NCBI GenBank assembly: GCA_009829735.1 | Contig: CM020619.1 | Span: 1,742,590 to 1,806,589, forward strand | Source of the DNA: Pyropia yezoensis | Lineage: Eukaryota; Rhodophyta; Bangiophyceae; Bangiales; Bangiaceae | Direction: 5' to 3' | Length of the DNA: 64,000 nucleotides | Part shown: piece after piece, positions 32,126 to 43,140 of the stretch | Layout: every line of letters starts with the position of its first letter | Position numbering within the stretch: the stretch's first letter is position 1 | Made by a program: the position numbers and the translations under genes | Notes under the pieces: generated by a model | Databases searched by the model: none | The model's input: only the letters and a program-made list of their open reading frames with translations | Told to the model about the DNA's origin: nothing

Positions 32126-35100
32126 TCAAAGAACCGGCGAGCCGCCCCCCCCGGCCGCCGCCGCCGTCCTGTCGGGGGTCTCCAGGTACGCCGCCAGCCG
32201 GTCGCCCGACACGGAGGAGGTGGCGCCCTCGTCCAGCGTGCCGGGCGTGACCGGCGGGGCCACCCCGCCACCGCCGCCACCGCCGCCGCCGCCGCCGCCG
32301 CCACCGCCGTCACTGTCGCCACCATCGTCGCTGTCACCGCTGCCAACGCCGCCCCCGTTGCCACCTCGGGCGCCACACGCGCAGGCACTCCGGCGCGGGG
32401 GGGGGATGGCGGCGGCGCCGCCGCACGCCGCCATGGCGGGCGCCACGCCCAGCCGCTGGGACAGCAGCCGCGGGGAGCCCCGCCGGGGGGAGGGCGCCGC
32501 CCCCGCAGCGGACGCTGCGGCCGCCGCTGCTGCCGCCACCGCTGCCTCCGCCGCGGGGGCAGCGTCGATCGCCAATGACGCCGCCACCGCCGCCGCCGCC
32601 GATACAGCCGCCGATGCCGCCGTGGGTGGCACCCGCAACGGCAGCGGGAGCGGCTGGAGCAGCGCCGGCGGCGGCGGTGGTGGCGGTGACGGGTGCGCCC
32701 CCGCCACTGACGGAGTGACCAAGCCGCCTGTAAGGGTGCCCGCGCGGAGCTGGTGCGGCCGCGCCGTCGCGGCCGACGGGGCTGGTCCTGCCGCAGGGAC
32801 CAGTGGCAGTGGCGCCGCGTCGGGCACCACCCCGCCCCTCGTGTCAGCGGGCGGCCCTTGTCCGTCAAAAGCAGCAGCAGCGGCGACAGCGGCGGCAGCG
32901 GCGGCGGCGGTGGTACCGGAGGCGGTGGTGACGTCAAGGCACAAGCGGAGCGGGGGCACCCCCATAGACTCGGCGGGCATCTCCTCCGCCTCCTCCTCGT
33001 CGCTGGTCACCGCGTCGGCCTTGTCAAGCAGCGGCTCCGCGCGGCGGCAGCGGTCGTCCCCACCGCTACACGAGGCGGCACCCACGATGGCAGAGGAGGT
33101 GGCGGCGTTGGGGGACGAGCCGGTGGGGTTGGTGGTGCTGACGGTGCAGGAGGGTGGCGGGGGAGTTTTGTCCAGTTTAGCTCCCCCGCCACTCCCCCCC
33201 GCCACCCCCGCGCGGTCGGTGGTCGCCGCCAAAGACCAGTCCGCGGTTACCGCCGTGGGCGGGTCCGCACCCCCCTCTACCCCGCGTGGCGGGGGGGTCA
33301 CCATGGGCCGCGGGGCAACGTCCGCGCCGCCACAACGACGCGGCGAGGACGTCGGCAGCGACGCCACAGACCGCGGCAGGGGCAGAAGCGGCAGGCCTAG
33401 TGACGTGGGCGACGGCGGACACGGCGACGGCGACCGCTCGCTGGTGGGGGAGGCAACCCACTCCGACCCCCCTGGCTCGCTGCACAGAGGGAACGGGGGG
33501 GACCCGCCCACCACCGGTGACGCTGAGGCCACAGGGGGCGGGGGAAAGACCGCTGTGAGGGGGTTGCTTGGGGTGAAGGACGGCGGCGGCGACGCGGCCG
33601 TGACCGCTCTCCTGGGGGCGGCAGCGCCGTCGACGAGCGGGGGGTCAACATTGGTATGTGCGGGAGCGATACGTGTTGGTGTTAGTGGTGGTGGCGTCAC
33701 CGGCCCGCCAGTTAGGAGGGCGGCGGAGGAAGACGGAAAGGAAGCTGGTGCCGTTGCCGCCAATGTCGGCGGGGGTGCAGCAGCGGCGCCGGTGAGCGGG
33801 GTGTCAACGACGCTCCGCAATAGAGGGGCAAGCGGTGGCGATGGTGGTCTGAGAGACCCCTCAGAAGTGCCGGTGGCGGGTGATGGTGGTAAAGATGGTG
33901 GGGCTGCCGCTGCCGCAGTCTGCGGGAGTGCCCCCGCCGGCGAGGAAGTGGGTGATAAAAAACCATCCCGGGCCAAGTCTGCTCCAGCAGCCGATTGCTT
34001 AATGGGCCCATTAGCCGCCGAGGCGGCCCGAGTCCCCTCCGTCAGCGGTGCGTCCGCCTCAGCGGCCGCCCCCCTATGAGCGGCGTCGTCGTCCCCGACT
34101 CGGCTGCCCGCGAGTGCTGGCGCCTCAGCGGGCACAGCCGCCGGCGGGACGACAGGGGCATCGGCCGCTGCCCCCGCCGGCGTCGACGCCGTGCCGGTGC
34201 CGGTGCTGGCGTCAGCGACGGTGGCGGCTTCCCCCCCGCTCTCCCGCCCGCCCGACGGTAGCGCAGCGGAGCGGCCGGTGCCCACAGCTGGCGCGGCGGC
34301 CCACGCAAAGCCAACAAACGCAAGGTCCGTCGACAGCACTCGCGACATGTGGCGGAGCGCCCTCAACCGGACGGTGCGGGGGGGGGCCGCGGCCTGCCGT
34401 GCCGCCCACGCGCGGCCGCCGCCGCCCGCCGCAGCAGCCGCGTCGGCGGTGGCTGCCGCCGCCGCGCGGCGGCGGTCGCCCGACACGCGGGGCGTGCGGG
34501 TTGGCGGGGGGGCGTCGATATCGGTGGGGGCGGCGGGGGGGGATGACGAGGGGGGGTGGCTGGCCTGGTGGCCAGCTGCCGGGGGGGGGGTGACCCCCGC
34601 GTCGGTGCTGGGCGACGTTGCCAAGGACGAGGGGGTGGCCGGGTCCGTACCTGCGGACGCCGCACCCCGCGCGGCGGCGGTTGGTGTATGGGGGGGCGAT
34701 TCGGGCGGCGACGGGGGGTCCCCCCCCCAGCACTCGGGCAGCGGAGCAAACGGCTCGAGGTCCGACGGCTCTGGTGGCAGCGTGTCAAAGTAGCGCGTGT
34801 CATCATCCGAGGAGAGGGCGGGCACAAACGGGGGCGTCGCGTCGCGGAGGCCCGCCCAGTCCAGGCCGTCAAACCATGGGTGAGCGGCGACCTCGGCGAG
34901 CCCGCCGGTCGCGCCCAGCCGCCGCGAAGGCTCACACACGAGAGAGCGGATGAGGCTGATCGCTTCGGCCGACAGCCCCGCCTCGGGAGGGAAGACGAGA
35001 TAGCGCTCGTGCTGAAGGATCATCTGGACGGTCACGGCGGGGGAGGAGGAGCAAAAGGGCGGGTACCCGACGAGCATCTCAAAGAGGACAACGCCTAGCG

Positions 35101-36547
35101 ACCACCAGTCGCACGCGTCTGTGTAGCGCCGCTGGAGCACTTCGACGGCGATGTAGTTGGGGGTGCCCACGGCGGAGAAGAGGCCACGGCGGCCCGCAGA
35201 CCGCCATGCCGCCGCACGCTCGGCGGGGGAGAGGGAGAGGGCACCCGACTCGGAGCTGCGCAGGAGGGGCGCGGTCGCGTCCGCATCCATGTCCATGTCG
35301 GCACCCGCGGCAAAGGAGCGGCGACGGTCGGCGCCATCGCCGGGTGAGCCCGGCCGCCCCCGCCGCCAGTACTCTCCTCCATCGGCCAACGAGTGCCGCC
35401 TGTTGCCGTATGAAGGGGAGCGGCAGCCCGGCGCGCCCGCCACGGCCGGTAGCAGCGACTTGGATAGCCCGAAGTCACTGAGCCGGCAGTGGCCCGACGC
35501 GTCGAGCAGCACATTGTCGGGCTTGATGTCCCGGTGAATGATGCCCGACGCGTGCAGCGCGGCAATAGCCGACGCAACCTCGGCAACATAAAAGCGGGCG
35601 ACCGACTCGGGCAGCACCCCTCGGGGCGCACGTATGAGCAGCGACAGAAGGTCCCCGCCCGCCGCGTAGTCCATGCAAAAGTATAGGTGGGTGCGGTCCT
35701 GGAAGGCCGCCACCAGCCGCACCACCGCCTGACCCGCCGCGGCGGACAGCAGCACATACCGCTCCAGCCACACGTGGTCGACCTGCCGCTTGGAGAGGAC
35801 GTCCCGCTTGGACAGCCGCTTCATCGCCCAGAGGGTGCCCGTCTCGAGGTGACGCACAAGAAAGACGCGGCCAAAGGAGCCCCGGCCCAGCACCCCGTGG
35901 CGCACCACCGCATAGTCTGACGGGGACGGCGGTCGCTGCCGCCGCCGCAGCTGGTGCGTCACGTCGGCGGTGGCGGCATCACGAAGCGTCGCTGCCGCTT
36001 CGGTGGGCGACAGCGTCCCCGCCGCCACCGCCGCGGCGGTCCGCTCCATCCGCCGCCGCCGGTCCGCGGCGGCACAGGGCAGCTCCGCATAATAGTTTTC
36101 AATGAGCCGCTTAGCTAGCACCGCCGCCCGCGGCACGCCGTCCTCCCCAAAGGTGCCCGACGAGCTTGAAGACGACTCGGCGGGGGGACGCCCGCGGGCG
36201 CGCCCGCCGCCGCCACCGCCGCCGCCGCCTGCCGCCCCCCCCGCTCCCCCTGTGGGGGGCCGCCCGCCAGGTGGGCGGTCACCACCGCCGCCGCCACCCC
36301 GCCGCGCGTCGCCGCCGTCACCCCCACCACCTCCGCCACGCCCTCCCCCCCCCCCCGCCGTCGCCCGTGGTGGTCGAAGCGCGGGGGAACGGGGAACGTG
36401 CCGCCGTCCCCTCCGGGGGCCACCCCCCGCCCCACCCCCTCCGCCGCCGCCACCGCCGCCGCCACCGCCGCCGCCAGGCGCACCGGCAGCGTGCCTGCGT
36501 CTTGGCGGTTGGCCCGCGGTAGTGCCCACCGGGGGAGCGTTGCCCAT
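32126..36547 (-). CDS. NDR/LATS-family AGC serine/threonine kinase
   Basis: 1473 residues from ATG 36547 (M-G-N-A-P, a possible N-myristoylation start). Residues 20-125 are Gly-rich. Residues 141-170 (A-V-L-A-K-R-L-I-E-N-Y-Y) match the MOB-binding N-terminal region of NDR kinases. The kinase domain starts near 212: glycine loop G-R-G-S-F-G 221-226, Lys 243 (A-M-K), catalytic H-R-D-I-K-P-D-N 338-345, D-F-G 358-360. A roughly 100-residue insert follows, as is typical of NDR/LATS but long. The activation-loop serine F-S-A-V-G-T-P is at 458. The usual A-P-E is A-V-E (467-469). The AGC tail is at 565-600, and a likely hydrophobic motif F-V-G-F-A-W at 744-749 has Ala at the phospho-site. Residues 760-1473 are Ala/Pro/Ser/Thr-rich. 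Family role: Hippo/MEN-type control of growth and cytokinesis with MOB partners. The long tail may contain an unseen intron or wrong end. Confidence 0.88.
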   Translation of the reverse strand: MGNAPPVGTTAGQPPRRRHAAGAPGGGGGGGGGGGGGGGAGGGPRRGRRHVPRSPALRPPRATAGGGGGRGGGGGGDGGDARRGGGGGGDRPPGGRPPTGGAGGAAGGGGGGGGGRARGRPPAESSSSSSGTFGEDGVPRAAVLAKRLIENYYAELPCAAADRRRRMERTAAAVAAGTLSPTEAAATLRDAATADVTHQLRRRQRPPSPSDYAVVRHGVLGRGSFGRVFLVRHLETGTLWAMKRLSKRDVLSKRQVDHVWLERYVLLSAAAGQAVVRLVAAFQDRTHLYFCMDYAAGGDLLSLLIRAPRGVLPESVARFYVAEVASAIAALHASGIIHRDIKPDNVLLDASGHCRLSDFGLSKSLLPAVAGAPGCRSPSYGNRRHSLADGGEYWRRGRPGSPGDGADRRRSFAAGADMDMDADATAPLLRSSESGALSLSPAERAAAWRSAGRRGLFSAVGTPNYIAVEVLQRRYTDACDWWSLGVVLFEMLVGYPPFCSSSPAVTVQMILQHERYLVFPPEAGLSAEAISLIRSLVCEPSRRLGATGGLAEVAAHPWFDGLDWAGLRDATPPFVPALSSDDDTRYFDTLPPEPSDLEPFAPLPECWGGDPPSPPESPPHTPTAAARGAASAGTDPATPSSLATSPSTDAGVTPPPAAGHQASHPPSSSPPAAPTDIDAPPPTRTPRVSGDRRRAAAAATADAAAAAGGGGRAWAARQAAAPPRTVRLRALRHMSRVLSTDLAFVGFAWAAAPAVGTGRSAALPSGGRESGGEAATVADASTGTGTASTPAGAAADAPVVPPAAVPAEAPALAGSRVGDDDAAHRGAAAEADAPLTEGTRAASAANGPIKQSAAGADLARDGFLSPTSSPAGALPQTAAAAAPPSLPPSPATGTSEGSLRPPSPPLAPLLRSVVDTPLTGAAAAPPPTLAATAPASFPSSSAALLTGGPVTPPPLTPTRIAPAHTNVDPPLVDGAAAPRRAVTAASPPPSFTPSNPLTAVFPPPPVASASPVVGGSPPFPLCSEPGGSEWVASPTSERSPSPCPPSPTSLGLPLLPLPRSVASLPTSSPRRCGGADVAPRPMVTPPPRGVEGGADPPTAVTADWSLAATTDRAGVAGGSGGGAKLDKTPPPPSCTVSTTNPTGSSPNAATSSAIVGAASCSGGDDRCRRAEPLLDKADAVTSDEEEAEEMPAESMGVPPLRLCLDVTTASGTTAAAAAAAVAAAAAFDGQGPPADTRGGVVPDAAPLPLVPAAGPAPSAATARPHQLRAGTLTGGLVTPSVAGAHPSPPPPPPPALLQPLPLPLRVPPTAASAAVSAAAAVAASLAIDAAPAAEAAVAAAAAAAASAAGAAPSPRRGSPRLLSQRLGVAPAMAACGGAAAIPPPRRSACACGARGGNGGGVGSGDSDDGGDSDGGGGGGGGGGGGGGGVAPPVTPGTLDEGATSSVSGDRLAAYLETPDRTAAAAGGGGSPVL

Positions 36548-39500
36548 CGTGCCGCGTCCAGGGCGAGCGGGGTCACCGCCACAAAGCTCGGCGTATTTAC
36601 GTCACAACGGTCAGCAGGACAGGCGGAAATAGGGAGAGAAGAAGAGATGGTGGGGAGGGGGGGGAAGAGGGTAGCAAAAAAGAAAACGCACGATGTGGGA
36701 GCAAAAGCAGTCGGGCGCTGAGGCGGTGGGGCGGCCAGCGGTGTCCGCCGCAGCGCCACGGACGGCGGCCAGCTCTCTTTGGGGGCAAAGGCCTGCACCC
36801 CTCCACACTCAGTAGGGGGGACCGTGGCGAAGCAGGGCTGGCAACGTCGCCCGCGGGGGGGTTGCGCTCTCCCCCCCCCTCCTGACCCTTGCGACGAGGC
36901 CGCTTCCGTGCGGCAGCCGCCGAGGCGGCCGAGGCAGAGACGCACGAAGAATCAGTAGAGGGCAAGAGGAAGAGCACGACGGACGGATACACCAAAGGAA
37001 GGGGGACAAACACACAGCAGTGCAGCGATTGCAGCAGCAGTCGCGTCGGCATGCGTCGTCCTCTCCCCACGCGCGCCCCCGCGCTGTAGCGCTGGACGCA
37101 CCCTCGCGGCCTAGGCCACCACGGCACGTCGGCCGGCCGACGGTACTGCGCGGACAGCAGAGTGCGGCCGCCGACACCAGTTCACAGCGGCACCCCCCCT
37201 GCTGCGTGATTGGCACAGCACAGACTGGCAAACAGGCAGGCGGGCAGGGAGGCAGCCAGCCTGTCTGCGCCTGTCTGGGGCAGACACAGCTTGGCTGCGC
37301 CGCGCTCAGCCCCCTCCCCGGCTCCCGAGATCCCCAGGCAAGCCCGTGTACCACTCCGCCGCGCCTCGCCGCGTTCCCCCCCCCCTCGGCAGAGAGGCTG
37401 GACGGGAGCCGCCACCGGCCTGCTCAACCACCGCCCAGCCGCCACGGGCCTTTGACTCACTGCACGTGCAGAACGCTACCGGGAGATGCACCGAGATTGA
37501 TTGCCTCTGTCCCGGTACCGCCGCCGGCCAGCCTCCAGCCGCCGCGCTCTCACCTGCTTGAGGGAACGCAGACACGTCGCCGCCGCCGCCGCCGCCGCCG
37601 CCCGACACCCCTCGCCAGGCCTGCACGCGCACGGCCCGAGCGTCAGGTGGCCCGCCAATGCCCGCCAGCCGCGCCAGTCGCGCAAGGGAAAGGCACGCGG
37701 ACAATTTTCTCCGGCCCCTTTGGTGGATCGTGCCAAGATCTGCCACGAGACCGCCCACGCCGCCCGCCACCACTCCGCACGGACGACGTAGCCTTGCACC
37801 GTCGCCAAGCGAGGAAGGGGCGGAGGCAAGAGAAAGAGAGGAGCGACCGCGCGGGGGGGGGGGGGGGGGGGGGGGGGAGTGAAAAGGCGGCGAAAAAGTT
37901 TGTTGCCCGCGCGACGAAGCCAACGTCAAGCGCTTGCTGCTACGCGCCCCAACGCAGTCGACAAACCACACCAATGGCGACACTGGCTGGCCCTTGGCGT
38001 CTAGCCAGCCGGCGCAAGCACGCTGCGTCACCTTGCGTGCCGCCGCCGCAGCCACGAAAATCGGATGGAAGGGGCGGGTAGGTGAGGAGCGGGAAGGCAG
38101 GGAGAAGAAGTGGTGACCTGTCCCCGTCGCGGCGCGTGGCGGGGCCGCTGCGCGGGCCACCGTGGCCGATACCTACCCGCTGCGAGGGGGCGCTCTCGGT
38201 CAAACCGTCGCAGGTCGTCGCTCCAATGTCGTTGATGGCCTCGTGAGGCGGTGGCTCGCTAGGTAGGGGGCAGGGGGGGGATGAGGGGGCGTAGGGCAGT
38301 CCGTTGGCCTTGCTCGTGTCGCCAAAGTCGTTGGGTGACTCGCCGGGGGGGTGGCCAAAGCCAGGGGGGGGGCGACGAGAGGGAGGACGGAGGAGAGTGA
38401 AGAGTGGCTGCGCACACAGGGGTAGTGGGGGTTGTTGGTGGTTGTGTCGGAGGCGGTGGGGTGGGTGTGGCCGTCGGGTGGGGTGTCACCGACGGTGAAA
38501 CGCCGGTGGCGAGGGAAGGAGGCAAGGGGAGGTTGCGGGGCGGGAGTGGGGGGGGGGGGGGGGGGGGGGGGAAGGGTCACTCCACAGTGCGCTGGCGACA
38601 GCCGCAGCCGTTACGGCCACGCCCCGCCCCCCCCCCTCCCCCACCCTCCCCACGACAACCCCCAAGCCAGCAGCGGTCGTGGCCGCCAGGCCAGTCACCC
38701 TACCCAGAGGCCCCACGCGCGAAGCAGGACAGCGCGACACACCCCCGCCGGCTGCGGGGCGGCAGACGGACGCGCTGCAAGCAACGACGGCTGTCGAGAC
38801 GGCGAGAATGGGAGGACGGGCCTGTAGCCTAGGGCGCCTTTCCCCCGCCAGAGGCCCTGCCGCGTGGGGGGAAAAGGGCGCACGGGGGGGAGGGTGGTGG
38901 GGGAGGGTGCGTGAAGAAAGAAAAAGTGTCTCGGGTGGCGGCCGGTCGACGGCGGCAGCGTGTGCTGTCGCGGTGGCGGTGAGGGGTGGGGCAGGTGGCA
39001 GGAGCGGGGGGGGGGGGGTGGTGGGAAGGTATGCCCGACGAGGCGGGGTGGGGGGGGGCATGTCGAGAAGGCCTGCAGGGTGGGGGGGGGGACCACGGCT
39101 GGCGGCCGCTCTGCCCATGCTTCTGGGGGCTTGCCTGGGGGCGGCACTGATCAGGCCACTGAAAGGGAGGGGGGTGGCGGCAGAGGACCTGCTGTTTTTT
39201 TTTTGAGTTGTGAGGATGCCGCCGGGGCCACCACCACCGACCTGCTGTGCTGGACGTTGGGGGTGGGGGGGGGGGGGGGGCGTCGCGGCGGTCGGGGTGG
39301 GCGGGGCCGGCGGCGACCGCTTGGCGGCGTCGATTGGGCAGCGTGGATGCGGCAGCGGTGCGGGTGGGGGGCCGCGGTGCGGCGGGACCAGCGTGGCCCC
39401 AGCCGCGGGCTCGAGCTCTGGGGCCACACGCGAGGAGTGCAGCAGGCGGCCTTGGTGGGGGTGGGGGTCGCGCGTGACGTTCGAGCGATGGGTTTTTTTT

Positions 39501-40207
39501 TGAGTGTTTGGATGGGCCCCAGCAGTGACTCTGAGGATCGAAAAGTTTATCCCAAACGCTTACTATCTCGAGAAATCTCCCAACGACACCCGGTACCGAA
39601 GGCACCAACGGGACCATCGGGTCAACGGTTTAAAAAGGGATTGTGGTCCTCGGGCCCGATGACGTCTGGACATTACATCCTCGGTCGGTGACGGGCCCAC
39701 CATCGAGGGGGAGGGCGGGGGGGGTGTCCGAAAACACCAGGCGACGTGAAGACCCCGCCAACCAGCTGGACCCGCGTCCCTCGTCGAGTCGGCCGTGAGC
39801 GGAGTCCTCGAGCGATGCGACAGGGGCTCATGGGCAGGCACAATGCGACGGCACCCGCAGGCTGGGGCGCGGGTGTCGCCCAACTGCATTCGAAGGGAGC
39901 GGGGATAGAAGGGGCGGCCTCCTCTTCCACTCTGATGCGCCACAGGTCGCCCCTTTTGTTCCTCGCGCCTCGCAGGCGCTACCGCAAGCGGGCCAAGCGG
40001 CGAGCACATACATGACACATGAAGGGTGCGGACGCGGTGCCCGCGGACCGCATCCGACGCCACTTTGCTAGCAAGGGAAACATGTGCATGAAACAAAAGG
40101 AGCGGAAACAGGCCACGAGCGACACAGAACACCCGCGCCCCTCTCCCGACAGCTCCTCGCCCCGCCACCGCCAGTCCAGCTCATTGAAGAGCCTCCCCTC
40201 CCCTCCC
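36548..40207. other. Low-complexity intergenic DNA
   Basis: 5' flank of the kinase gene, then simple sequence with G runs at 37853-37877 (25), 38548-38571 (24), 39006-39018 and 39265-39280. 39500-40000 has more ordinary composition, including a 60-codon frame at 39510-39691 I cannot place. No gene, RNA or mobile-element end is supported. Confidence 0.55.
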
Positions 40208-41564
40208 TCACGCAGCATTGAGCTTGGCGGATAGCCAGTCCAGCCCCTCGTACAGCCCCTCCCCCTGGATGGCGACGCACGACTGGAGGAACCAGGTGCG
40301 CCCCCGCAGGCTGGGGAGGCCAAGCTCCGCGGAAACCTCGGCCGCCGATGCGGCGCCCGGCACGTCTTGTTTGTTGGCATACACGAGCAGCGTCGCGTCC
40401 CGGAGCTGCGGCTCGCTCATCAACGAGCCGAGCTCTGCGGCGGCCTCGGCCAGGCGGCCCCGGTCCCCGCTGTCAATGACGAACAACACGCCATCTACGC
40501 CTTCAAAATAGTGTCGCCACAGCGGTCGGATCTGCAGGCAGAGAGAGAGAGAGGGAAAGGGAAGCCCGCCCGTCGCAAACAAGTCGTATCGGGGGGCTTA
40601 GTCAATAGAGAAGAAGCAAAACATAGCACAAAAAGAGCACGAAATGGTGAGTACGAAGGCACCAGCACCATCACGTGACAGGAGGCCAGGAAAGGGCAGG
40701 GAAAGCACGGGCACCGCTCCACGCCCACCAGCTCTGCCCCGGCAGCGCATATTGACATTCGCCCCTCACAACATGGTCCAGACACCCTCGCCGCAACATA
40801 CGACGTCCTGACCCCCAACGTCCCACACCGTGCACGTGAGGTTCTTGTACTCCACTGTCTCCACGTTAAAGCCTGCAGGGATGGGGCACAGACGCACACG
40901 ACAGGACCATCAACGCCACCCAGGAGCGCGAAAGCCAAACGCAAAAGCATGTGCCCCCCAGTCACACCTGTCAGTTTGTCTGGTCAACCAACGCGCAGCT
41001 CTGGGCAGCAGCAGCCACCACCCCCAACGCCAAAGCGGCTGATAACCCAAACAGCTGTCCAGCAGACGCCACACAACCCCCCGGCAATGGCACGGGCAAC
41101 GTACCAATGGTGGGGAGGGTGTGGACGAGCTCGCCCAGCTTGAGCTTGAACAGGATGGTGGTCTTGCCTGCCCCTGCCCCCCCCCCCCCCCCACCCGCGC
41201 ATCCACCGTGACACCGACAGGGCCGGTGATACGTTCGGGTTGGAGAACCCAATGCCAAAACGCAGAGACAATCCGGGGCGAGTCAGTGAGGCCGCTCCCC
41301 CCCCTCAGCCTCATCGCCGGACGCGGAAGTCGCCCTCCTCCACACACCCATCTTCTCCCACCCCTCCATTCGCAAGCCAGCCGCCACCCGAAGACCACCC
41401 GTGACCGTACACCCTCCCCCCCCCCCCCCCCCCCCCCCCCCGCCCGCCGGCCTCGCCCACGTCGCACACGCACCGTCGAGCCCCACCATCAGCAGTCGCG
41501 TCTGACGCCGCCCCACCAGCAGGCCGAACCAGTCGCCAAACAGCGACGTCAGGTACGTCCACAT
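40208..41564 (-). CDS. ARF: ARF-type small GTPase, four exons
   Basis: Spliced on the minus strand: exon 1 41564-41474, exon 2 41173-41105, exon 3 40872-40802, exon 4 40531-40208 (introns 300, 232 and 270 bases; all GT-AG, with GTGCGT, GTACGT and GTATGT donors). The 184-residue product matches ARF length (about 181). Motifs: G-L-D-G-A-G-K-T-T (28-36), P-T-I-G-F-N-V-E-T-V (51-60), W-D-V-G-G-Q (70-75), N-K-Q-D (130-133), ending [10 protein letters not shown]. ARFs are GTP switches that recruit coats and effectors to Golgi and other membranes. Odd points: residue 2 is Trp, not the Gly that is N-myristoylated in ARFs; Val 77 stands where ARFs have Lys after G-G-Q-D; intron 1 ends in 16 G before CAG. 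The G5 loop reads C-V-A rather than C-A-T. An ARF-like (ARL) paralogue is possible. Confidence 0.9.
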
Positions 41565-43135
41565 GATGGAGACGCCCCGAGGGACGTGGGGGGAGCACAG
41601 ACGGGAGCGTGCAGCAGGGCAACACCGTTGGGCAGCGCCCCCCCCGGCAGAGCGCGTGACCCCCCGAGCTCCCGCAGCAGCCTGGCCTTCCGCCTGTGGC
41701 GCGGGTGCAGGCGCACAGGGGGTGGCAACGGTGCTGGTGCGGATACTGGGTTCCGCGGCGGTGCCTCTACCACCCAGCGTCTTCCATTGCCTTCTTTGTA
41801 GCCGCTCCGCTTCGCTCCCCCCGCTCCCCACCCCACTACCGGTGGGCAAGGCCCCGGCGGGCCGCCACACAGGGCAGACAGCGGCAGGAGGGGCAACGGC
41901 AGCAGCGGCGGCGGCAGTGGCGGCGGTGGCAGCGGCAGCCGCAGCGGCAGCAGCAGCAGGGAGAGGTGGGACAGCGGTGGTGGTGAGACAGCGCCGCAGC
42001 GGTGGCGGCGCGAGGGAGGGAGGACGCACGGGGCCACCCCGGGGAGCGTGTGCACGCGAGGCTGTGGCTCTCTCCGGCAAGCCATCGTTCGCTGCGGTTG
42101 GAAAGGAAACACGTATCCGGATAAATACATAGGATGCACAGGGCATGCACCTGTACTGCACATGTAACAATACAATTGTACTTGAACAGACATCCACGCA
42201 TCGCTGTCGGGAGTCACCTGTCGCGGGCCCTCGCGCGGGCAGGCCGGGGCCATGCTCACCGCACACGAAGTCCGTCGGTGTCCCCCGCAGGCTGGCGGCA
42301 TGAGTCGACTACAGTACTGTATGTACAGTACATGTACATACATATCCATATCACGCGTGGAGCGAGGGGCAGGGAGGGACCCGGACCTGGTGTTGCAAGG
42401 AGATCGGTGTCGGGCCCCACAGGGGGGGTACTGTACCTCGTACGGTGGGACGGCGCGCGCCAATGTCGGCAGGTGCCCCGGTGGAGTGGCAACCCTGTCA
42501 TGTACGCCTCGATGCACGCCTGCCCGGCCTGCGCAGTGTTGCTGAAAGGGAGGCCCAGGAAAACGCCCTAAATCGGGTTTGCGGGTTGCGGATGCGATTG
42601 CGGACCCCCTCTCGTGGTACCATTCGCCCCAGCATTCTCTAATTTTTTTTGCGTACCTTCTGTGGCCGTTTCGTCGGGCGACGTGCGCGCTGCATACGAC
42701 CATCACGTGAAGCACCATGCGCTGTGCTACAAGACCATATAACGCGACAGGACGCATGTCCCCCTACCATCACCGTCGTGTGCGCCCCACAGCAGCTGTC
42801 AAAACAGACCCGCAGAATATTGTGGAAACGAGAAACCCGCTGTGGAAGGGGCCTAAAAACGCGCATTTCTCAGATGGAGGTGCTGGACGATAAAGAGTGC
42901 TGGTTGGCTGATACTCGCTCAGTCATCAAGACCGGACCGCATGCTGAGTTTTCATTGGTTGGTCCTCGCGAAGTCTTTACCCGCAGCCTTCCAGCAAACG
43001 TGTGCCCCGCAAATTTGTGCATAGGGCCCGCAGCGTTGGCGCAAAAAACCGAGAGAAAACGGCGTGACACGGCCATCCGCAAACCGCCTGTGGACTCGCA
43101 TGCGGGTCCTTACATAGGTCAAAACAGGCTTTTCC
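41565..43135. other. Intergenic DNA upstream of the ARF gene
   Basis: The first 600 bases are GC-rich with GCGGCA-type repeats (41880-41960). 42300-42350 has a short palindromic TAC/GTA-rich stretch. 42560-43135 is less GC-rich and ends in the target site of the family 2 element (TGAAC, 43136-43140). Long frames across it have no recognisable domain. Confidence 0.5.
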
Positions 43136-43140
43136 TGAAC

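Noticed and set aside
31968..34079. 703-codon plus-strand frame
   Set aside because: It is the antisense of the low-complexity tail of the kinase gene; composition follows from GCC/GGC repeats and no domain is present.
37020..38081. 353-codon plus-strand frame
   Set aside because: Low-complexity, no motif, crosses a 25-base G run; consistent with chance in stop-poor GC-rich DNA.
39510..39691. 60-codon frame with non-repetitive composition
   Set aside because: Too short and without a match; could be an exon or a decayed element, but nothing decides it.
42300..42355. Palindromic TAC/GTA-rich stretch
   Set aside because: Looks like a short microsatellite; no partner copy or element boundary found.
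41549..42757. 402-codon minus-strand frame upstream of ARF exon 1
   Set aside because: Overlaps ARF exon 1 in another frame and has no recognisable domain.
20790..43135. tRNA, rRNA or other structured RNA genes
   Set aside because: I looked for B-box-like GGTTCGAATCC and tRNA ends and saw none; a covariance-model scan was not possible.
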